Shown here in pieces: positions 56,856 through 64,000 of a stretch of DNA of 64,000 nucleotides. Within the stretch, counting starts at the first letter, position 1, and each line of letters opens with the position of its first letter. This DNA comes from Tretioscincus oriximinensis (lineage: Eukaryota; Chordata; Lepidosauria; Squamata; Gymnophthalmidae), in assembly GCA_022410635.1 (NCBI GenBank), contig JAJVDF010000018.1, forward strand, positions 3,679,277 to 3,743,276, read 5' to 3'. The position numbers and the translations under genes were made by a program. The notes below the pieces were generated by a model. The model saw only the letters and a list, made by a program, of their open reading frames with translations, was not told the origin of the DNA and made no database searches.

Positions 56856-57249
56856 GAGACGTCTCTCCTTATCTACTTTCCTTCTTTTATCTTTCAATGA
56901 ATTGCAATGCCCCCTATGACACTGCACTTCCAAATTACATTTCCCTATGCAAACACAATATAATTTGGCTACATTTTCAAGATTGTCATGTATTACTCCA
57001 ACTTCCCCTCTCCCAGCAAAATAGATAATGGCTATTTTATCCATCTGGTTTGTCTCCTGTCTCTTGATGTATTAGCATAATAACAATGGACTTATTTACA
57101 GAGTGATATTTAGGAGACATCCACCTCCTATAATTATAATTACAATTTATTTAATTTTAAACAACCAAATATATAAGGTGAATCTAGATCTATTTTTTTC
57201 CTTGAATTATTCAAGAGTTACATCTATGTAGGATGTTACCAATCGTTCA
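56856..57249. other. Spacer between inverted CR1 copies
   Basis: AT-rich. Nothing recognised. Confidence 0.45.
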
Positions 57250-57592
57250 TGTAGAGGGAAAGTATTTTTTTACCCAGAGGGTCATCAGATTTGAAATATA
57301 CTTCCAGAAGTGGTTGTGATAGCTAGCAGCCTGGATAGCTTTAAGAGAGGATTAGGCAAGTTCATAGTCACTAAGGATATAAATAGCTACTAGGATGTCT
57401 TGATACTGCCTCTGACATGAAGCAACAGGAAGTATTCCTGAAATGCCATTTGCAGGGTATCTGGAATAGGTGCATATTTTGCTGCCTTCTGTTCCAGACT
57501 GGCCAGGTGCAATTGGTGGGCCTCTGTGCGAGACAGAATGCTGGACTAGATGGGCTTCGGCCCAATTCAGCAGGGCTCCTCTTATGTTCTAA
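57250..57592 (+). mobile_element. CR1 LINE 3' end (plus strand)
   Basis: AGAGGGTCATCAGATTTGAA, AGCAGCCTGGATAGCTTTAA, TTCCTGAAATGCCATTTGCA, CTGCCTTCTGTTCCAGACTG, CTGGACTAGATGGGCTTCGG and CTCTTATGTTCTAA run to the CR1 3' terminus. About 340 bases of non-coding remnant, the same subfamily as 56561 in opposite orientation. Confidence 0.9.
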
Positions 57593-58185
57593 TCAAGAGA
57601 TCAGATGTTTGTTTTGGGGCATTACAGAAATTGTTCCAAAAGAAAGGAATTACTGTGCTAAGCAGGAAGAGTTGATAAAAGGAACCCTATTTTGTTAGTA
57701 TTCAGTTTATCTGCAGTTACATCTACAGTATTTCTACTGAGGCTTAGAATTTCATATTTTGTACTTTTCCAACCAGTATCACCTAGGCTTCATCCATTCT
57801 TGGCCTCATTGTAGTCTAGAAAGTGATTTAAGGGGCCTACTATCCATTCTGGGCCCATACAGGTTCAGCCATGGTCTGTGGCAACACAAAGTGGCATGTG
57901 CAAATCTGGTCCCTTAGGATTACTGAATGTAAACAAAAATGCCAATTACAAATCAGACCCTAAATGGTACAATAATGTCCGTAATTCCGAATTCAGGGAT
58001 ACATGCACCAGGACCTTTAGGGGTGCATAAAAATGAATGTTTGTAAATAACATTAAAGAGATTATTTTGCTCAAATGAAGTATGCAATTTATAGAAATGG
58101 AATCACCAATGTAAGAAATCATAGGGAAAAAATATTGACATTGCATTGCAATATGCTTTCCATAGAGACTAGCTTGGGGAAGCCA
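57593..58185. other. Non-coding stretch, nothing recognised
   Basis: No gene or clear repeat. Confidence 0.45.
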
Positions 58186-58342
58186 AGGCCTGATTTGTAC
58201 GTGGCCTTATTCTGCTCCAGAAAATGATCTAATGGCATGGTGCCCACATGCCATTCCAAGCTAGCACNGGTCCTGTTGTTACCTGTGCTAGCCTGGAATG
58301 GCATGTAGATAGCAGAATAAGGCCAAGCACAAATCAAGCCCT
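58186..58342. mobile_element. Palindromic short DNA transposon
   Basis: AGGCCTGATTTGTACGTGGC, CTTATTCTGCT, ACATGCCATTCCAAGCTAGC on the left mirror GCTAGCCTGGAATGGCATGT, AGCAGAATAAGGCCAAGCAC, AAATCAAGCCCT on the right. The left arm has an extra ~24 bases. The whole element is about 157 bases, has no coding capacity and has well-conserved arms. It shares CCTTATTCTG with the element at 23398. Confidence 0.82.
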
Positions 58343-59090
58343 GATTTCTTCCTTTTACTGTCCCAAGTACCATGATACTAACAGCATGAGAAAAAAAGTT
58401 GCATTAGACTGAAGTTCCATTTTCATTCCCTATACAAGACCTATCATCTACTGGAAAAGCAACAACAAAACCAGACCTAGAAATAAAGAATTGTGGTTAA
58501 ACTTGGAAGCTGTTCACTTTATTTTTTATCAATATTTGCACTGTTTCCATCAATGTTTCTATCTTTTATTCAGAGATGTGTATATGATGGTCTGGAAAAG
58601 ATTTCCTTGCTGATCAAAGTCCCTTTATTCTTAGAAATATTTCACTGTAGTAGATACAGACTTTACAGAATTGCCCTGTTCTTTGTTCTTTATCTTTCTA
58701 AATGTTATAGGATTCACAGTCTCGGAGGGCAAGGAGTCAAGCACTTTCATAGCAGGATTTACGAAGGAACTACATAATTTTATGTGTAATAGTAACATTT
58801 GTAATTATACTCACTATTGTAAGATGAAGGTAATCAATTCTTGTGTTTCATGTCAAGGGTTGATTGGATCGGGGTCAGGAAGAAGTTACTTCCTTCCATT
58901 TATGGAATTCTTTAATTGATTGGATGCATTAAGATTGTTCTTTTTAACTGCCTTAAATTATCTCTTTCCAAAACAATCCCCAAGTCTTCTCCATTGGGCA
59001 AATTTTCTGACTGCTAAAGCTGTCTTCCCTTCTGATTCTCCCCCTCCTTTTAAAAACTGAATGTTCACAGATATTTTCATAATTTTAAAC
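58343..59090. other. Non-coding stretch, nothing recognised
   Basis: No gene or clear repeat. Confidence 0.45.
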
Positions 59091-59264
59091 AAAGTCCAGC
59101 AAAGGGGCTAGTAGCACTTAGAGACCAACAGGAGAGAAGTGGGTGGCATAAGCTTTCGTAGACACGTCTACTTCTTCAGATGCTGGTAGAGGTCTCTGAA
59201 AGCTTACGCCACTCACTTTTCTCCTGTTAGTCTCTAAGTGCTACTAGCCCCTTTGCTGGACTTT
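59091..59264. mobile_element. Palindromic dimer repeat, copy 2
   Basis: A 174-base inverted repeat centred at about 59177. AAAGTCCAGCAAAGGGGCTA, GTAGCACTTAGAGACCAACA and GTGGGTGGCATAAGCTTTCG mirror GAAAGCTTACGCCACTCAC, TTAGTCTCTAAGTGCTACTA and GCCCCTTTGCTGGACTTT. It is the same family as 23816, with a less symmetric centre (CTTCTTCAGATGCTGGTAGAG). The right flank CTANACGGCTATGTCTCTGA (one N and small changes) continues the family end. Confidence 0.88.
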
Positions 59265-60789
59265 CTACTGGACTAANACGGCTATGTCTCTGAATTTACC
59301 TACAAAGATAGTTAAAATTATTATTGCAATGGGTGATTAATTTTTACCTCTAAATGGAACATGATAGGCAAGCAGCAAAAAGAAAGAGAAGCAAGCAAGC
59401 AGTAACCCCAATTAGTATGATTTTGTTGTGAATTTGTTACACCTGAATTTGTTGCACCTGAATAGAGATATAAGCACATATAATCCTAGCATTTGGTATG
59501 AACAATTTCTATTCAAATGCATGGTTGTAGGTTGGACAAAGAAGATTGCGAAAATCCTGGAAACCTCTACATCAAATAAATCAGTCCTTTTCCAGCTCTG
59601 ATTAGTGATTCCCTACCTAACTGGATCTTTTTCACATAGCACATAGGATCCTTTCGTTCCTTTTGAAGACAAGAAAAATCAGATGACAAAAGAAGCAGAG
59701 AGGAAAAGTGGCCACTCTTAGGCTGTAAAAATAACAGGAAAATTGCAGCTTTCATAGATGAAGAGATAATTTTTGCAGGTGCAACTTATATAATTCCTGT
59801 CTGCTGATATTTCCTCTTTTCCATAAATACTGAAGTTGCAGCTCTGCTGTCCTAGGGAGAAGATGACCCAAGTGTAATGACCATATTATTGCATTGCAGT
59901 GAAGCATTTGTCTAGTCATACATGCTTGGCACAGAAGCTGGCCCAAGTTAAAATAATCTGCAAGTCTGGATGTTGTTCATAGTCTTCTTTTACCTGAAAA
60001 TTTATTCATTCATTCAGATTCAACTGAAACAGTGATTCTGAAATTTCACTGGCCACGTATGTCACTGTTGCCTTTTCTCATCATGGACAAGATAAGAGTA
60101 CTATTTGGTTATTACTTGCACTTGTGAATTCAGAGATTTCTTCAAATGGGTTCTGAATGGCTCATTCCTGACAGCCTGATGGAGGAGATTAAATAAATTA
60201 AGCAATTCAAGCCATTTCCCTCAGGACATCATTCCTCAGACTCATAAATATCACTGTCAGGTGGTTTTCCTCCCATCCCGATATTCAGTGTAAATTTTCC
60301 CTTGCCTAATGTTATCCCATTAATCCTAATTACACAGCTTTCTACATCCCCTTTCAACAATCCTCCCTCTCCTGAGTACTAAATCCAGAGGCACCAGAAG
60401 ATATAATGCGATCTGCATTAGCTTCTGCTAAGCCAGTCTGTGCACAGACATTTCTTCTCAATTCTTTAAAGGTGTGAACAGGCATGTAACGCTGAAGCAT
60501 CCCTTTGGGACCATCAAAAAGTAGCTCCCTTGATGGCCTGGTTTTTAGGACCATATTTCACAAGTGCAACTCTCCCACTGTCAGTAACGTGTCCTTGATG
60601 TATTTTATTTTGATGCTCTGGGTTTGGAGGATGTAAATTGTTTTAAAGGGAAATGGATTGGGTTGAGAAGTTTACAGAACTAAGGTAATCTGGAAATAGG
60701 CTAATCACCAAAGGCTACTGAGGAAGGAAGGTGGTGAGCACACTGATGAATGAGGCTATATCTGGTTTCTTGGTTTTCTGGTATCAATG
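59265..60789. other. Non-coding stretch, nothing recognised
   Basis: No gene or repeat recognised. Confidence 0.5.
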
Positions 60790-61080
60790 CACCTTATTCA
60801 TACCTTTACAGTTTTGTCATTCTGTCACCTCCTGGCATGTGAGATTTTACATGCACTTGGCACACTCTCTTGTCAATATTGCACTATCACAAATTCTTAT
60901 TGTATATACTCTTCTGTCAGCCATTTTGTTTGCTGTTTGTCAAGAGGAAGTCCAGTAATTCCTCCTCAAAAATGCTACTGGATAGTTTGCAATCAGTATT
61001 AGATTCCCTTAAATCTCACCTTCATTCTTTCCCCTCAGAACTCTCCACACATCAAAGTCTTCCCACAATAACCCTATATT
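60790..61080 (+). repeat. Unclassified repeat family B, second copy, left part
   Basis: Aligns with the first ~230 bases of 39505-39965 (GTTTTGTCATTCTGTCACCT, AGCCATTTTGTTTGC, GTCAAGAGGAAGTCCAGTAA, ATAACCCTATATTA). It is interrupted by a CR1. Confidence 0.7.
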
Positions 61081-61545
61081 ACAAAGATGTGAATAAGTTA
61101 CAAGGATGGTGGATGGTTTCAAAACAATGTCTTATGTGAGACAGTTAAAGGATCTAGGNATGTTAATCTACAAAAGAGAAGACAGAGACGAGACCCCATA
61201 GCTGTCTAAAAATAGTTGAAGGGCTATCAGAGGTAAAGTATCAACTTTGTTCTCCTTAGCACATGGAAGAACTAGAAACAATGGGATGAAACTGTAAGGA
61301 AGTAGATTCAGATTAGATATTAGAAAAAACTTTCTAAAAGCAAGGGTGATAAACTAGAGGAACAGCTTGCCACAGGAGGTGGTGAGCTCTCCTTCATCGG
61401 AAAACTTCAAAGAGAAGCTTGACAGCCATTTGTCTGGGATGGTTTGGTGAATTCTGCCTTGAATAGGGGGTTGAACTTGATGACCCTGGAGGTCCCTTCC
61501 AACTCTATGATTATATGATTATATAATTGTATGATTCTATGATAT
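61081..61545 (+). mobile_element. CR1 LINE inserted into repeat family B
   Basis: AAGTTACAAGGATGGTGG, GAGACAGTTAAAGGATCTAG, GCTTGCCACAGGAGGTGGTG, TGGAGGTCCCTTCCAACTCT, then an extended terminal run of ATGATTATATGATTATATAA and TGATTCTATGATA. The order matches 2612-3118. The 3' terminal short repeat is longer than in the other copies (about five units). It separates the two halves of family B, so it is younger than that repeat. Confidence 0.9.
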
Positions 61546-61735
61546 GCAGGTTCGACAGTAGATTTTTCTGGAAAACTGCTAATCTGGAAAANCNGCTTTA
61601 AAATCTGCCATCTGCTGGTTTATATAACAAAGTCATAAGACAACTGCAACAGAAATTCAACTTTCAAACAGATTATTGACCCTGTCTGGCAAAGGCTGAA
61701 TTTTTTGAAAGTAGCATGTAACAGGGACGGTGATT
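61546..61735 (+). repeat. Unclassified repeat family B, second copy, right part
   Basis: Aligns with 39760-39940 (CTAATCTGGAAAA, TTTATATAAC, AATTCAACTTTCAA, GACCCTGTCTGGCAAAGGCT against CAATAATCTGGATAA, TTTATACAAC, AATTCAACTTGCAA, CCTGTCTGGATACAGCCT). Continues the family after the CR1 insertion. Confidence 0.68.
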
Positions 61736-63904
61736 ATAAAGGAAGTCTTAGTGTTAGGGCTTAATTTAGAGGGAGGGGATTTCAAGAAGGGGCAAAAGAA
61801 AGGACATCATTAAAAGTAGCTTGTGATACAATCACATCTTCAAAGATAACCCTTTCCACCCAGGCCATCTTGATTGCTACTGAATCCTGCACCCTTTTAA
61901 ACATGAATTTGTTGTTTTATTGCCCTTCCTATTTTAATAACTATGCCAAATCTGAAAACTAACTAGCATAACCCATTCTATATCTTCATTTTCTTTTAGC
62001 CCATTCTGTTCTGCTTCATAAAAGTAACAGAAAACGAAACCCAATAACTCACTCTGTTTTTTAAATGAAATTCAGCATGACAACATGTTACTCAGGGCTG
62101 TAGCATAACTCACGACTGTGAACTGTCTCAGATTACTGCAGCAATCTCTTTTGCTCACATCTTCCAGATGTCCTTACCTACATCTGCTTGGGTGAAATAA
62201 ACATTCCTCAGCCTGAGACAATATAATCACTAATAAAAGAGGGTCTGCCTGAATGGTCATATTCTGATGATTACTAACTTGGAGCATCAAAATATTTCTA
62301 CAACTTTAGCTCTTTCTGTATTGGGCAACATTATAGAATACGCTTCAGGACAAGGACCTAGTTTCCATAACATAGTACAAACTACCCAATTCCTGTTGAA
62401 TAATTCTTTTATCTACCTTGGATGAAACATGGGCCAGGCTAGGAGATATTTTTTTTTAGCCTGATATAACTGTACACTTCAATGAAGATGTGTACAACAG
62501 TATACCAAAGATATGTAGCTAGCATGCCTTAATTGTTTAGTATACTACAGGAGAACTGTTTTTTCTCTATAGGAAGCACCACTTTGTCAGTTATACACTA
62601 ACTGACACTGCGGGAAGAAAAATTCTTGAACAAGAAAAAAATGTCTGGTCTTGCCCAGACTCTGGTGTTTCCAGCCACATCACTTCTGGGCTGGCCCTGA
62701 TCATCACTTAAGATGATGTTCCTGTAACCAGAAACTAGAAATGACATAAATTTTCCTGGAAAATTTAAGATGGTATTCCTGGAACTGGAAAAAACATCAG
62801 GTGGTGGAGAATTTCTTATGCAGGGAAGGAAAATTCTCATACATGTATGAGAATTCACATGCAGTTCCTGAGGGTCTGCCCCAAAGTCAGCCAGTGTAGA
62901 AATTTCAAAAACTGAGAGCTTTGTTCCTGGTTTTGCAAGCTCTATGTTGCTTTCATGTTGAAAGCAGATAATTTTGTTCCATTTCAGCAGCAACAGGGTA
63001 TCCTACCTTGCCCTGAATCAATGAGAGAAGGTGCAGAAATGGCCTTAGTTCCACTATCATTGTTTCTGAAACTTCATTTGATCAAACTTTTAATAGGACC
63101 CAAAGTAGAGTACTGTGGTCTCAGATCAATAATTTATCTGGTTAATCATTATATTTCCTACCATAGTTAAGCAGATGCTTTTGGAAAGATGACAGGCAGA
63201 ATAGAGACAGTAGCTCCCTTTTATTTTGCTGTCTAAACAACTCATCTTCAGAGGCATGGTGTATCTGATCTAGGCTCAGCATATGCCCATTCTGTCATAG
63301 GCATATTCACTCTGAATTTATTTAATCNATTTTTAAACATGCCTTTGTTAGTGATCCCTCATCATTACTCNTAAAGAAATGGATCTATGTTGTAAAGAGG
63401 ACTCTAGTGAAACAAGCTAAATGTCTGTTTCCCAGAAGTTANTTCCTATTGTGTGACTCTACAAATTTAGGAAAGGAAAAAAAAGCAAAATTAAAAGATA
63501 CTACTTGCAAAGTTATCTAATGTCTATTTTGACTATGAAATTTTCTTTTTTAATTGGGTGATATCAGGATTTGGAATTTAAAACTTCTGCAAGCATACAT
63601 TTTCATTCTATTTAAAACTAATTTTATATTACATTTCAGTAAAATTATCTGAATAATTCACAAAGCATGGAAGAAAGAAAGGAAGAAAGCAGATGTTAGA
63701 GGTAATCAGTCTGATGCTGGCTTCCATTCATTTGATATTTGACATTGCCTGAAATTGTATTTCTCTCAAATATGTTCATGTTGAAAATGATTAGATAAAT
63801 TACATGTACTAAACTTTTGTGGACACATTTCCATTTAGGAAAAAAACAAACAAGTGGGCCAAATAAGATGAACTCCCCATAAATTGGGTGAAATAAGTCG
63901 TTCT

Positions 63905-63905
<1 letters not shown>
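61736..63905. other. Non-coding stretch with short exact palindrome
   Basis: No gene. Positions 62832-62855 are a perfect 24-base palindrome (half site AATTCTCATACA). Positions 62695-62815 contain loose repeats of GATG-TATTCCTG-AAC-GGAAA type. A 131-codon minus-strand frame at 62598-62993 resembles no known protein. Confidence 0.5.
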
Positions 63906-63935
<30 letters not shown>

Positions 63936-64000
63936 AAGAAGAAGAAGAAGAAGAAGAAGAAGAAGAAGAAGAAGAAGAAGAAGAAGAAGAAGAAGAAGAA
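63906..64000 (+). repeat. Pure (AAG/GAA)n tract, at least 31 units, open at the window end
   Basis: 95 uninterrupted bases of GAA repeat, preceded by AAATAAGTCGTTCTT and running off the window. By comparison with the SINE at 11563, where a GAA-rich tail precedes a minus-oriented SINE body, a SINE body probably follows beyond 64000. Confidence 0.95.

Noticed and set aside
62598..62993. 131-codon minus-strand open frame
   Set aside because: No recognised motif and no splice or promoter context; within chance expectation for the window.

Overview
The window looks like vertebrate nuclear DNA, most probably from a squamate reptile (a lizard; the family is not resolved). It is about 38-40% GC by eye and gene-poor, and it is full of repeat classes that I recognise from memory as typical of lizard genomes: CR1 LINE 3' ends in two or more subfamilies, L2-type LINE tails, an L1 ORF2 remnant, tRNA-headed SINEs ending in GAA/CTT, palindromic foldback elements, solo LTRs and DIRS/Ngaro-type tyrosine-recombinase retroelements. 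Scattered single Ns and one 625-base N run show a draft assembly. I find no intact host protein-coding gene and no tRNA or rRNA gene. The open frames present are transposon remnants, simple-repeat artefacts or chance frames. The one possible exception is a 234-base candidate exon at 14379-14612 with good splice signals on both sides.

Layout. 1-9 kb: a CR1 (2.6 kb), an L2 3' end (4.8-5.3 kb), an L1 ORF2 C-terminus (6.1-6.7 kb), CR1 and L2 tails (6.9-7.4 kb), and a candidate solo LTR (9.1-9.4 kb). 10-13 kb: a 272-base palindrome whose outer 93-base arms are identical, and two copies of one SINE in inverted orientation. 14-20 kb: the candidate exon, a CORE-SINE-like element and a solo LTR (17273-18028). 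20-28 kb: three CR1 copies, a short inverted-repeat transposon and a palindromic dimer element. 28-36 kb: a third SINE copy, a decayed second copy of the 10-kb foldback, a second solo LTR of the 17-kb family with a 4-base target duplication and a 77-base internal tandem duplication, and a 52-base minisatellite between two ~200-base direct repeats. 36-46 kb: an unclassified ~500-700-base repeat family present twice in inverted orientation, a second unclassified family, and three copies of one palindromic short transposon. 46-54.7 kb: a broken Ngaro-like element with tyrosine-recombinase and SGNH-hydrolase remnants, a GAA tract running into the assembly gap, CR1 and L2 pieces, a candidate LTR, and a GC-rich terminal fragment of a related Ngaro-like element on the minus strand with its own TATA box, poly(A) signal and inverted repeat. 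55-64 kb: CR1 copies in both orientations, more palindromic elements, the second copy of the second unclassified family split by a CR1, and a GAA tract that runs off the window end.

The window is therefore best read as intergenic or large-intron DNA recording repeated transposon insertion, nesting and inversion. The most interesting points are the near-perfect palindrome at 10.1-10.4 kb, the two Ngaro-like pieces with a possible recombinase-type inverted repeat, the two unclassified repeat families, the minisatellite with duplicated flanks, and the prediction that the assembly gap hides a SINE with an expanded GAA tail. Family names rest on remembered sequence features and could not be checked by search.
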